This document shows, piece by piece, positions 8,962-16,641 of a DNA stretch of 64,000 nt. The stretch is taken from assembly GCF_002909445.1 (NCBI RefSeq), contig NZ_PPXC01000007.1, forward strand, positions 1-64,000. The letters run 5' to 3'. Numbering within the stretch: position 1 is the stretch's first letter; each line of letters opens with the position of its first letter. Source of the stretch: Arthrobacter glacialis. Its GTDB lineage: Bacteria > Actinomycetota > Actinomycetes > Actinomycetales > Micrococcaceae. The notes under the pieces are model-generated. The model saw only the letters and a list, made by a program, of their open reading frames with translations. It made no database searches and was not told the origin of the DNA. A program made the position numbers and the translations under genes.

Positions 8962-9426
8962 TTACGCCAGACGCTTGCGCACCATTTCAGAAATGGCTTT
9001 CCCGTCAAAGCGTCCGGCAATTTCGGCAGTAATGGGCTTCATGGCCAGACCCATCTGTTTCATGGAGAGTTCACCCTGCTCAGCTTCAAGTGCAGTGATG
9101 ATCCGGTCCACGATGCCAGCCGCCTCGTCGGCGCTCAGCGGCTGCGGCAGGTAGGCCTCGATGACCTCAGCCTCGCTGATCTCCGCTGCAGCCCGGTCCA
9201 GCTCATTCGCCTCAGTGTAAATCTGGGCAGTGTCGCGTCGCTTTGCAGCCTCTTTTTGCAGCAAGGCGGTAACCTGGGTGTCGTCGAGCTCAATGGGGGT
9301 CTTGCCTGACTTTTCACGCGTTTCTATTTCACCCAAGACGTTGCGCACGGTGGTCAAGGCCAGTTTGTTGCCAGCCTTCATATGGACGACGACGTCGGAC
9401 TTCAGTTGCTGCTTCAGCTTGGACAT
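8962..9426 (-). CDS. GatB/YqeY domain protein
   Basis: 154 residues, the usual length of stand-alone YqeY proteins. The sequence MSKLKQQLKSDVVVHMKAGN, LTTVRNVLGEI, EAEVIEAYLPQPLS and the C-terminal GRFDGKAISEMV match the family throughout. These proteins resemble the C-terminal tRNA-binding tail of GatB, but their own role is unclear. The start at 9426 has AAGGGAG six bases upstream; the frame is open further upstream but that part shows no similarity. Monocistronic, with a hairpin downstream. Confidence 0.92.
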   Translation of the reverse strand: MSKLKQQLKSDVVVHMKAGNKLALTTVRNVLGEIETREKSGKTPIELDDTQVTALLQKEAAKRRDTAQIYTEANELDRAAAEISEAEVIEAYLPQPLSADEAAGIVDRIITALEAEQGELSMKQMGLAMKPITAEIAGRFDGKAISEMVRKRLA

Positions 9427-9763
9427 GAGCTCCCTTACGGTTTGAAAACGTTGCGACACGAACGCCGCGGTAGTAATTATCCTCCCCCCTTCCCGCAGCA
9501 CCTGCACGCACCCGTCAACGCCGCCTTGGATCGGCACCCAAGGCCATGGAGGATTCCTTGGCAGCAGGCAACGGCTGGCCCGGTCCATCAGTTTCTGTGC
9601 CCAGGCAGAGTTTCTGGACCCAACATCCTTTCTCGGTGCCGGCATGATGCGGGTATTCTCGTACGTTTTGTAGGGCGCACCCGTGCTGGAAAGTTGGCGG
9701 AACTGTCCAGCAAAGGCGCCTGTAGGGGCGTAGAATTCTTTCTAATTCACCGGCAGAAATCAG
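9427..9763. other. Intergenic region between divergent genes
   Basis: 337 bases between the YqeY-like and DUF427 genes. It must hold both promoters. A GATAAT hexamer on the minus strand (9476-9481) and TAGAAT on the plus strand (9731-9736) are candidate -10 boxes, but neither has a convincing -35. I see no gene here. Confidence 0.4.
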
Positions 9764-10540
9764 GTGGTTCTGGTGCGAACCGAAATCAGCGAAAAATGGG
9801 TGCGGGCCATGGTGGGCGGCACGGCAATAGTGGACACCCGCACGCCCATGCTCTTCTGGGAGGATTCATTTCCCGTCCCCTCCTACGCCTTCGCGGCAGC
9901 CGATGTCCGCACGGACCTGCTCATCCCCACGGAGCAAAATCCGGCATCGCACAACTTCTTTCACCTGCCCAAGGGTCCCGTGGCCCAGTGGTTCGACCTC
10001 CATGTTGACGGCAAGGTCTTCAACAATGCAGCATGGATTCGCGATGACCCGGCCGTGCATGACCGGATCGTTTTCACCTGGCAGGCAGGGGTCCTGGACC
10101 ACTGGCTTGAGGAGGACGAGGAAGTCCACAGCCATCCCCGCGACCCCTACAAGCGGGTTGAAGCGCTGCATAGTTCACGCCATGTGCGTGTTTCGCTCGA
10201 CGGCGTGACCCTCGCCGAAACCAGCAGCCCCGTGCTGCTCTTTGAAACTTACCTGCCCATCCGCTATTACTTCCCCAAAGCGGATGTGGACTTGAGCAAG
10301 CTGCGCAGCAGCCACAATCGCAGCCAATGCCCGTACAAGGGGTTTGCCGACGAGTACTGGGATGCGCCAAATACCCCAGGCGTCGCCTGGTCCTACCCGC
10401 ATCCGTATCCCGGCGTTCAAGCCATCGAAGGCAGAGTGGCGTTTTACAACGAGCTCGTCGACATCGCCGTCGATGGCGTGGATCTGCCCCGCCCCGAGAG
10501 CGTCTTCTCGCTGAAGAAGCACCGGCCAGTAAACGATTGA
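9764..10540 (+). CDS. DUF427 domain protein
   Basis: 258 residues with two DUF427-type units. The first (about 15-45) has VRAMVGGTAIVDTR and a LFWED segment; the second (about 140-250) has VRVSLDGVTLAET, YFPKADVD and the signature SQCPYKG followed by YW and VAWSYPHPYPG. The family forms a compact beta fold; its role is unknown, though the conserved Cys suggests catalysis. The GTG at 9764 lacks a Shine-Dalgarno; a second GTG at 9773 has AGGTGG before it and may be the real start. Convergent with the oxidoreductase gene, with eight bases between stops. Confidence 0.85.
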   Translation: MVLVRTEISEKWVRAMVGGTAIVDTRTPMLFWEDSFPVPSYAFAAADVRTDLLIPTEQNPASHNFFHLPKGPVAQWFDLHVDGKVFNNAAWIRDDPAVHDRIVFTWQAGVLDHWLEEDEEVHSHPRDPYKRVEALHSSRHVRVSLDGVTLAETSSPVLLFETYLPIRYYFPKADVDLSKLRSSHNRSQCPYKGFADEYWDAPNTPGVAWSYPHPYPGVQAIEGRVAFYNELVDIAVDGVDLPRPESVFSLKKHRPVND

Positions 10541-10548
10541 GCGGAACG

Positions 10549-11592
10549 CTACCTGGGATTCAGCACCGAAATGGCGATCTTGCCGCGCACTCTGCCCTCG
10601 GCCAGATGCCGCATGGCCACCTGCGCCTGCCCCAGCGGGTAGACAGTGTCCACACACGGCGCAACGGAGCCCGCCTCCATCAGAACAGTGAGCTTCTCCA
10701 AGTCACTGACGCGCTGCTTGGAGATAAACATGATGAGCCGTTGGGAAACCAGGGGAGAAAGTAACGCCGCACGCAGCTGCTTGCTGATGCCGGTGATGGT
10801 TTCGCCTTGTTCCCCGCCGCCGACCACCAAGGTGCCCCGCTTCGTCAGCATGCGCCGCATGCGGCGCACCGGGGTGTTGCCAGCAAAGTCCAGAATCACC
10901 TCATACCGCTCGGCAGACGTGCTGAAATCTTCGGCCGTGTAGTCGATGACGTGGTCGGCTCCGAGCGAGCGAACCCAATCCATTTTGGCGGTGCTGCACA
11001 CACCAGTCACCTCTGCCCCGGCGGCCTTCGCGATTTGCACGGCAAAGCTGCCCACTCCCCCTGAGGCACCCGTGATCAGCACCTTTTGGCCGGCACTGAC
11101 GCGGCCGGCGTCGTGCACAGCTTGCAAGGCCGTGCCGCCCGAAATGGGCACCACTGCTGCCTGCACAAAACTGAGGCTGGCCGGCTTGGCAGCCAGCTGG
11201 TTCTCCTTGACGGCGGCAAACTCAGCAAAGGTTCCCTTGCCAAAACCGAACACCTCCACACCGGGTTCGAAGCGGGTGACGGCGGGGCCCACAGCCACCA
11301 CCGTACCGGCCAGGTCGATGCCGGAAACGGGGTTCCTTGGTCCGCGAAAGCCGAATCCCAGCCGCAGCAAGTATGGCCGGCCCGTCATCAGGTGCCACGT
11401 TCCACGGTCAAGACCAGCCGCATGAACCCGCACCAAGACGTCGTCGTCTGCCAGCGTGGGCCTGGAGACCAGCGCCACGTGCAGCACCTCGGCGTCGCCG
11501 TATTTATCCTGCACGACGGCGTTCATGAACTCCCCTGCCTGACTGGCAGTCTCGCTTGCACCGCCTGCATCCTGCGTTTCTTCGTTGACCAT
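10549..11592 (-). CDS. Zinc-independent medium-chain dehydrogenase/reductase (quinone-oxidoreductase-like)
   Basis: 347 residues. A GroES-like domain (about 25-140, with VLVRVHAAGLDRGTWH) is followed by a Rossmann domain with the nucleotide motif GASGGVGSFAVQIAKAAGA and GADHVIDY, a typical NADPH-binding pattern. The zinc-ligand residues of alcohol dehydrogenases are missing, so it belongs with quinone oxidoreductases and enoyl reductases. ATG at 11592 is preceded by AAAGGA; an in-frame ATG at 11526 is also possible. It is divergent from a TetR regulator gene with two operator-like palindromes between them, so it is almost certainly the regulator's target. Confidence 0.88.
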   Translation of the reverse strand: MVNEETQDAGGASETASQAGEFMNAVVQDKYGDAEVLHVALVSRPTLADDDVLVRVHAAGLDRGTWHLMTGRPYLLRLGFGFRGPRNPVSGIDLAGTVVAVGPAVTRFEPGVEVFGFGKGTFAEFAAVKENQLAAKPASLSFVQAAVVPISGGTALQAVHDAGRVSAGQKVLITGASGGVGSFAVQIAKAAGAEVTGVCSTAKMDWVRSLGADHVIDYTAEDFSTSAERYEVILDFAGNTPVRRMRRMLTKRGTLVVGGGEQGETITGISKQLRAALLSPLVSQRLIMFISKQRVSDLEKLTVLMEAGSVAPCVDTVYPLGQAQVAMRHLAEGRVRGKIAISVLNPR

Positions 11593-11634
11593 GACTGGAG
11601 TCCTTTGCTTCCGTGATCCCCAATGACGCATTAC

Positions 11635-11647
11635 CTTACTTAGTAAG
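11635..11647. promoter_or_regulatory. TetR operator candidate, site 1
   Basis: Perfect 6-bp inverted repeat CTTACT-T-AGTAAG. It is on the oxidoreductase side of the intergenic region. Its centre (11641) is 22 bp from that of site 2, two helical turns, so both sites face the same side of the DNA. Confidence 0.75.
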
Positions 11648-11656
11648 TCACCTTAT

Positions 11657-11669
11657 CTTACAATGTAAG
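11657..11669. promoter_or_regulatory. TetR operator candidate, site 2
   Basis: Perfect 6-bp inverted repeat CTTACA-A-TGTAAG, sharing the CTTAC/GTAAG half-sites of site 1. It overlaps the likely -35 of the TetR gene (CTTACA, 16 bases before TAGGCT at 11679-11684), which predicts autorepression. TAGGCT ends six bases before the ATG and there is no Shine-Dalgarno, so the TetR mRNA may be leaderless. Confidence 0.7.
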
Positions 11670-11690
11670 GCAATGCGATAGGCTGGCGTC

Positions 11691-12368
11691 ATGTCAGCGG
11701 AAGAAATCGCCCAAAACGGCCAAGTTCGCGAGCCCCTGAGCCGGGAACGAGTCCTACACTGCGCCGTGGGTATCGCCGATGCCCAAGGCATGGCGGCCGT
11801 GACCATGCGCTCCATCGCCGCTGAGTTGGGGGTGAAACCCATGTCCCTCTACTACTATGTGGCCAACAAAGGCGCCCTTCTTGACGGGCTCATTGACATA
11901 GTTTTCAACGAGGTTGAGCTACCCACCAACACGGGGCACTGGGAGGCGGCCATGCGGGTTCGCGCCCACTCTGTCCGCCGGGCGCTGGGTCGCCACCCCT
12001 GGGCCATTGGCCTGTTGGAGTCGCGTACGGAGCCCGGACTGGCCACCCTGCGCCACCACAACGCCACCTTGGGTGTGCTGCGCCAGGCGGGATTCTCCAT
12101 TGCTCTCAGCGCCCACGCCTACGCACTCATCGACAGCTTTATATACGGCTTTGCACTCCAAGAGAATTCCCTGCCCTTTACCGGCGACGGCGACGACGTG
12201 GCGGAGATTGCCGCTCCCATGGTGGAACAGTTTTCCGGAGGGGAGTTCCCGTTCTTGGTGGAGATTGCCATGGAGCATGTCCTGAAACCCGGCTACAAGT
12301 TTGGTGACGAATTTGAGATTGGCTTAACACTCATCCTCGAGGGCTTGGCCCGGTGGCTCCCGCGCTAG
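11691..12368 (+). CDS. TetR family transcriptional regulator
   Basis: 225 residues. The N-terminal helix-turn-helix (about 20-65) contains VTMRSIAAELGVKPMSLYYY followed by VANKGALLDGL, a classical TetR recognition region. The C-terminal two thirds resemble the tetracycline-repressor-type ligand-binding domain (TetR_C), with HPWAIGLLESR and a YGFALQE helix. It probably represses itself and the divergent oxidoreductase through the two 13-bp palindromes upstream, and is released by an unknown small molecule. The ATG at 11691 has no Shine-Dalgarno but a -10-like TAGGCT six bases before it. Confidence 0.92.
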   Translation: MSAEEIAQNGQVREPLSRERVLHCAVGIADAQGMAAVTMRSIAAELGVKPMSLYYYVANKGALLDGLIDIVFNEVELPTNTGHWEAAMRVRAHSVRRALGRHPWAIGLLESRTEPGLATLRHHNATLGVLRQAGFSIALSAHAYALIDSFIYGFALQENSLPFTGDGDDVAEIAAPMVEQFSGGEFPFLVEIAMEHVLKPGYKFGDEFEIGLTLILEGLARWLPR

Positions 12369-12372
12369 CGGC

Positions 12373-14004
12373 TCATCGTAGCGGCCGGCTGCCAGTTCGC
12401 TCCCACAGCCCGTTGTCCAGGGCAAACAAAGTGGCTGCAACCCGGTTTCCAGCACCAATCTTTTGGTAGATGTGCTCAACATGGTTGCGCGCCGTTTTTG
12501 GTGCGATGACCAAGGACTCGGCAATGCCCTTGTTGTTCATCCCTTGGCACAACAGCCTGAGCACTTCAAGCTCCCTGCTGGTCAAGCCGGCCGGCAAGCT
12601 GCGCCGTAGCGCCTGCCGTTGGCCGGCCGCCACCAGAACGGCGTCGGCGAGATGTCCATCCAGGCGTCCGCAGCGTACCTCCTCGCGCAGCCGCAGCTGG
12701 GCCTGCAGCGGGGTCATCTCGGGCCGGTGCGGGCGAGGTTCCAAGTACGTTTGATAAGCGTCAGCAGCAGCAAGAATACGGTGGCTGGTACTGAGATCAG
12801 CACCGCTGATTCCCCGGGGATACCCGGAACCGTCCAGGCGTTCATGGTGTGCGCCAGCCAACTCAGCCACTTTCCGCATGCCCGGAACCCGGCCCAGAAT
12901 CCGTTCACTCAGGTACGGGTACATCTGCAGCCGTTCGCGATCAACTGCCGACAGCGCCAACTTCTTATCCCAAATTGCATTGGAGACGCCCATCCTGCCC
13001 AAGTCATGGGTCCAGCCGGCCCGGCGAAGCGCCTGTTGCTCGGCCGCGGTGAGCCCGCACTCCCCCGCAGTGGCCGCGGCCAGCGAGGCAACGGCCCGGG
13101 AGTGTCCGGCCGTGAAAGGGGATTTGAGATCGGCAAAGTCACCAATGGCCGCCAGCACGGCATCCAGCTCAGCATCGGTCAAGGGGGCGTCATGGGGGGC
13201 CGCGGCCAAGGCAGCCGGCCAGGGATCCAGCTCGAGCAACCCCGCGGTCAGCTCCTTGGCCCGCTCGCAGAACAGGTCCGCCACGGCCGGATCAAACTGC
13301 GTTCCGCGGCGGTCCGCGACGGTGGCAGTTGCTGCCTCCAATCCGGCCGTGCGCAAGAAGACCTCGGCCGTGTCCGCGAGCTGGGCAATCCGCATCTCGA
13401 GCGGAATCTGGACACCGGATTTCCCCGCGGGGAGCCCCTTTCCGTCCCAGCGTTCAAAGGTGTTGTTCAAGATGGCCGGCATGCCATGATCCAAACCCAC
13501 CCTGTTGGCGAGCTGCCCGGCGGATGTGCAATGCGAGCGGATCAGGGATTTGACAGCAGTATTTGCTGTTGCCGCAAATTCGGAACGGCGGACGGCACGT
13601 TGCCAGCGCGGCAGCTCGGCTCCCGTGTGTCGCAGCATCAACGAAAGCATGGGCAGGCCGTGGGCGTCGAGGAGGTAGTAGTCGGATCGGAAGCCGATGT
13701 CGTCGCCAAACAGGGCTGCCAGTTCAAAGGAGTCGGCGTGGCAGCCAATCCAGGCCAGCAGATTGGCGTAGTAGATTCGCCCCCGCCCCGCTTGGTCAAC
13801 GCCCATCAATTCCGCTATCCGCAAGCCCAGCAAGGTGGCTCGGAGCATGTGTTCCATGGGCTGGCCCAGTCCCAGATCGATGGCCAAAGACAAGGCGGCC
13901 AAGATTTCCGGACGGCTTGGTGCCGCGGTATTGCGCAGCGAAGGACCCGCTGGCCCGGAGGCTGTGGGTGGCTGGTGAGAGATGCCTGAGCTTTGCTCCG
14001 CCAC
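12373..14004 (-). CDS. HD-GYP domain protein with C-terminal LuxR helix-turn-helix
   Basis: 543 residues. The centre to C-terminal part (about 290-440) is an HD-GYP-type phosphohydrolase domain: HSRAVASLAA, THDLGRMGV (His333-Asp334) and HHERLDGSGYPRG, the GYP hallmark near 398. The C terminus (about 470-535) is a LuxR/GerE helix-turn-helix: LTSRELEVLRLLCQGMNNKG and ARNHVEHIYQKIG. The N-terminal 250 residues look like a second, degenerate HD-type half (HCTSAGQLANRVGLDHG). A one-protein phosphohydrolase/transcription factor is implied. HD-GYP domains hydrolyse cyclic dinucleotides in known cases; here it may act only as a sensor. The GTG start is poorly supported. It is 26 bases after a small gene, likely in the same operon. 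Confidence 0.85.
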   Translation of the reverse strand: MAEQSSGISHQPPTASGPAGPSLRNTAAPSRPEILAALSLAIDLGLGQPMEHMLRATLLGLRIAELMGVDQAGRGRIYYANLLAWIGCHADSFELAALFGDDIGFRSDYYLLDAHGLPMLSLMLRHTGAELPRWQRAVRRSEFAATANTAVKSLIRSHCTSAGQLANRVGLDHGMPAILNNTFERWDGKGLPAGKSGVQIPLEMRIAQLADTAEVFLRTAGLEAATATVADRRGTQFDPAVADLFCERAKELTAGLLELDPWPAALAAAPHDAPLTDAELDAVLAAIGDFADLKSPFTAGHSRAVASLAAATAGECGLTAAEQQALRRAGWTHDLGRMGVSNAIWDKKLALSAVDRERLQMYPYLSERILGRVPGMRKVAELAGAHHERLDGSGYPRGISGADLSTSHRILAAADAYQTYLEPRPHRPEMTPLQAQLRLREEVRCGRLDGHLADAVLVAAGQRQALRRSLPAGLTSRELEVLRLLCQGMNNKGIAESLVIAPKTARNHVEHIYQKIGAGNRVAATLFALDNGLWERTGSRPLR

Positions 14005-14030
14005 ACACCCATTTTACGGCTGGCTGGGAC

Positions 14031-14162
14031 CTAACGGGACATCAGGTCCTCCGCCACCATGAACGTCAGCGACTTCTTGCCGTTGGCCAGCTGGTCATCG
14101 GCGTAAATCTGGGAGCCACGTCCTGTGACCAGGATTTCTGGGATGGGTTCTGCGATGCTCAT
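14031..14162 (-). CDS. Small 43-residue protein, coupled to the upstream gene
   Basis: The frame reads MSIAEPIPEILVTGRGSQIY and ends ...VAEDLMSR. The ATG overlaps the stop codon of the upstream gene at 14159 (ATGA), the usual sign of translational coupling. The frame has typical actinobacterial codon use and lies between two genes of the same strand. No family recognised, no signal peptide or membrane segment. Confidence 0.65.
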   Translation of the reverse strand: MSIAEPIPEILVTGRGSQIYADDQLANGKKSLTFMVAEDLMSR

Positions 14163-14938
14163 GACGCCCGGCTTTCCTTGCGTGGCACAGCAGTTGTTGG
14201 TCCTTCAACCGAGGCGGTCGAGGGGAATCGCAGGTCCAGTTCTGCCACGAACAGCCCGCGTTGAGGCAGCCAGAAGTCCGCCAGCCTGTCCTGTTGAGGC
14301 AACGGCCGCGGCACACCTGCGTCAACGCCGCCGATTGAGGCACGGCTTGAGGCGACAGCCCACACCCGCAACGGCTTCGCCTGGAAGGATTGGCCGTTGG
14401 GGACCCGCCCGGCGAAGGACAGCTTTCCCGTACCCAGCACAGGTCCCATCAGCGTGCCCATGGCACCAAGTACGCGGTCATTGCGCCATAGTGACGGGGG
14501 CATCCGGCGGGCCATCGCGGTGACGGCGGCTGTGCTCACGGTTGCTCTCATCTCAAGCTCCCAATGGACCACACCGGGCACCCTCACCGTGAGCTGACAC
14601 GGACCGATCCACTCGGCTGAGACCGGCGAGTACTTGGTTTCCGTCAATGCGGCGCCAAAGTACCTGGCACAGCTAAGTTCTGGCGGGGCATCGGCATAAA
14701 CGCTCCACTGCTGCTCCGGGCTGCGCAGCCACACGGCATGATAGCCGGGGCCAATGGAGCTGGCAGGGAAGCGCCGGAAGGCCAGGTAGGAGCCGGAGCT
14801 AAATGGCATGCCCATGACTGCATAGCCGGCGAATCGTTCGGCCGTATCGTTGAGCAGTGAATTTGGCACTGCTGCCGGGGAACGTAAGGCGTCAGACTCC
14901 GCCTGGGCTGCTGCCGTTTGTGGTGTTGTGGTTTTCAT
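14159..14938 (-). CDS. Hypothetical protein, unknown family
   Basis: 259 residues. No signal peptide and no convincing membrane segment. Motif-like stretches include YHAVWLRSPEQQWSVYAD, an IGPCQLTVRVPGVVHWELEM region with alternating beta strands, and WRNDRVLGAMGTLMGPVLG. This pattern recalls mostly-beta proteins of unknown function in actinobacteria, but I cannot name the family. ATG at 14938 is preceded by AAGGAG at ideal spacing; an in-frame GTG at 14953 lies inside that Shine-Dalgarno region and is rejected. First gene of a likely three-gene unit with the 43-residue gene and the HD-GYP/LuxR regulator. Confidence 0.75.
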   Translation of the reverse strand: MKTTTPQTAAAQAESDALRSPAAVPNSLLNDTAERFAGYAVMGMPFSSGSYLAFRRFPASSIGPGYHAVWLRSPEQQWSVYADAPPELSCARYFGAALTETKYSPVSAEWIGPCQLTVRVPGVVHWELEMRATVSTAAVTAMARRMPPSLWRNDRVLGAMGTLMGPVLGTGKLSFAGRVPNGQSFQAKPLRVWAVASSRASIGGVDAGVPRPLPQQDRLADFWLPQRGLFVAELDLRFPSTASVEGPTTAVPRKESRAS

Positions 14939-15040
14939 GTGGGGCTCCTTCACGGTATGTGATGAGCCTAAAACCGCAGCCGAAACATTGCATGGGGCAG
15001 ATGCCCCATCTTTTCGGGATTGCTTGGCAGCGGGCCGCAG

Positions 15041-15244
15041 TCAGGGGGCGTTTGGATCCGATGGCGCCATGGGGTCCTGCGGGAAGCTGGGATCCGGCGG
15101 GAACGGCGGAGGGAAAGGCTCCCCGGGTGGCGGGGGCCGGTTGGGATCGGGTGGCCGCGTTGGATCCGGTGTTATGGGTGGTCGGCTGGGATCCGGAATG
15201 GTGGCGTGCAAGGTTCCGGCCAGCGGCAGCTCTGGCTTGGTCAC
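15041..15244 (-). CDS. Small proline-rich protein
   Basis: 67 residues if it starts at the GTG at 15244, which has GAGAGGG ten bases upstream; a GTG at 15253 would add three residues but overlaps poorly with that site. The C-terminal two thirds are made of Pro-Asp-Pro and Pro-rich units (DPTRPPDPNRPPPPGEP and similar), likely extended and flexible. No signal peptide, so the location is unclear. It follows another small gene (15287-15451) on the same strand. Low-complexity sequence makes the coding call less certain. Confidence 0.5.
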   Translation of the reverse strand: MTKPELPLAGTLHATIPDPSRPPITPDPTRPPDPNRPPPPGEPFPPPFPPDPSFPQDPMAPSDPNAP

Positions 15245-15286
15245 AATATTCACCCTCTCTTGTGTTCGATGCTTGCAGCCCGGTAC

Positions 15287-15451
15287 TTAGGACCCTGTAA
15301 CGCGGGGCTCAATGTCGGGGTCGGTGGTGGATTCTTCTTCGAGCAGCTCGGGCGCCGGGACTATGAGACCGATGAATTCCTCCAGGGGTGACGTGTCGTC
15401 GCCGTGGGTGGAATCGCTGCCCGACTGGCCATGGGCTGGTTCTTTGTTCAT
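15287..15451 (-). CDS. Small acidic 54-residue protein
   Basis: The protein begins MNKEPAHGQSGSDSTHGDD and continues with SPLEEFIGLIVPAPELLEEE, ending in RVTGS. It is strongly acidic. The short hydrophobic FIGLIVPAPELL may be an interaction motif. TAGGG about eight bases before the ATG can serve as a weak Shine-Dalgarno. The stop precedes the proline-rich gene by about 40 bases, so the two may form a pair. No family recognised. Confidence 0.55.
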   Translation of the reverse strand: MNKEPAHGQSGSDSTHGDDTSPLEEFIGLIVPAPELLEEESTTDPDIEPRVTGS

Positions 15452-15501
15452 CTTTCGACCCTACGCCCATCCACCAGATTCGTGAACCCCTCCTGCTGGC
15501 T

Positions 15502-15525
15502 TGCCTGCCTGCCTGCCTGCCTGCC
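15502..15525. repeat. Tetranucleotide tandem repeat (TGCC)6
   Basis: Six perfect copies of TGCC lie in the 206-base gap between the divergent small acidic gene and the YceI-like gene, in the region expected to hold their promoters. Such runs change length by slipped-strand mispairing. Confidence 0.9.
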
Positions 15526-15657
15526 TCATGGTGCGAGACTCCGGAAGACACACTGCCCACATCGGCACAGAATCCTGACAGAGTGGTCACAGCTCCCGCT
15601 CAGCTCGCACCGGCAGAATTCCAAACAGAGAAGGTGCGTCCAATCAAGGGGAAGACC

Positions 15658-16365
15658 ATGCGAAAAAAGTTGATCGTCATAGGAATTGCACTGGTGGTGC
15701 TCATCGCCGGCGTGTGGGGCGGCAGTGCCATCTACGCTTCGCTTGAGAACGACAGAGCTCCAGAGCAGCTGGCCCTGTCCACGCCCACCGCCGCGGCAAG
15801 CAGCACCGCCACCGAAAGCACCACTTCCGGGGACACCAGCACCCAAACCCCTGCAAACCTTGCCGGTGACTGGAAAATCAGCTCCGGCTCGCAGGCTGGC
15901 TACCGAGTCAAGGAGGTCCTGAATGGCCAGGATGTCACAGTGGTGGGCAGGACCAACGACGTCGAGGGCCAGGTGACCATCGACGGGACGAGCTTGAGCG
16001 CCGCCCAAGTCACCGTGTCAATGACGAGTGTTGCCACTGACAACAACAGCCGCGACTCACAGTTCCTGGGCATCCTGAAGACCTCGGAATTCCCTACGTC
16101 AACCTTCACCTTGACCCAGGCCGTGGACATAGCCGCCATCAAGGACGGCGTCGCCTCGGTGAGCGCGGTAGGTGAGCTGACGGTGGCGGGCGTCACCAAG
16201 TCGGTGACCGTGAGCCTGAATGCGCAAACCACCGCTAGCGGCGTGGAGGTTCAGGGATCCATTCCCATCACCTTCTCCGATTTTGGCATCGCCGCCCCCA
16301 ACCTGGGCTTCGTCAAGGTTGAGGACTCCGGATCAATTGAAATGTTGCTTCAACTGAACAAGTAG
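15658..16365 (+). CDS. Secreted or membrane-anchored YceI-like protein
   Basis: 235 residues. An N-terminal membrane segment (MRKKLIVIGIALVVLIAGVW) is followed by a Ser/Thr/Ala-rich linker (about 45-70) and a YceI domain (about 72-235). The domain shows GDWKISSGSQAGYRV, the SVATDNNSRDSQFLGILKTS loop and FPTSTFTLTQ, matching the YceI lipocalin-like beta barrel that binds isoprenoid lipids. ATG at 15658 has AAGGGG at good spacing; the open frame upstream is not supported. A 24-base TGCC repeat is in the upstream region. The HhH gene is convergent, eight bases away. Confidence 0.9.
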   Translation: MRKKLIVIGIALVVLIAGVWGGSAIYASLENDRAPEQLALSTPTAAASSTATESTTSGDTSTQTPANLAGDWKISSGSQAGYRVKEVLNGQDVTVVGRTNDVEGQVTIDGTSLSAAQVTVSMTSVATDNNSRDSQFLGILKTSEFPTSTFTLTQAVDIAAIKDGVASVSAVGELTVAGVTKSVTVSLNAQTTASGVEVQGSIPITFSDFGIAAPNLGFVKVEDSGSIEMLLQLNK

Positions 16366-16372
16366 GAACTGG

Positions 16373-16588
16373 CTAGTCGCCGTCAAATGCCAAGCCGCGC
16401 AGCGTTAGCTCCTCACGCAACAGGCGGATTGCCTTGGGTCCCACGCCATGTAGTTGCAACAGTTCCGCCGCACTGACATCGACCAGCTGTTCATAGCGGG
16501 TAAGGCCAGCCAAGGCCAAGGCCCGCGTGGCAGGCTGACCCATGGCGCGCGGGAACTCCATGGCGGGTTGGGGGCTTGGCTCCGGCAC
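16373..16588 (-). CDS. Small helix-hairpin-helix protein
   Basis: 71 residues. The sequence from about residue 18 (PATRALALAGLTRYEQLVDV, then SAAELLQLHGVGPKAIRLLR) has the helix-hairpin-helix pattern with the GVGPKA hairpin, like the C-terminal domain of the RNA polymerase alpha subunit and other DNA-binding HhH modules. It probably binds nucleic acid non-specifically. GTG start with GGGAGG seven bases upstream. The phosphotransferase gene ends 53 bases before it on the same strand, so the two may be co-transcribed. Confidence 0.8.
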   Translation of the reverse strand: MPEPSPQPAMEFPRAMGQPATRALALAGLTRYEQLVDVSAAELLQLHGVGPKAIRLLREELTLRGLAFDGD

Positions 16589-16641
16589 GATTTTTCCTCC
16601 CAGATTTAGATGGTGAGTCCATTGTTGCCCAGTGGCGCCCG

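Noticed and set aside
9427-9645. N-terminal extension of the YqeY-like protein
   Set aside because: The extension shows no family similarity, and a strong Shine-Dalgarno precedes the ATG at 9426.
12619-13989. 456-codon open frame on the plus strand
   Set aside because: It is antisense to the HD-GYP/LuxR gene, which has clear domains; the frame is a by-product of high GC third positions and shows no family motifs.
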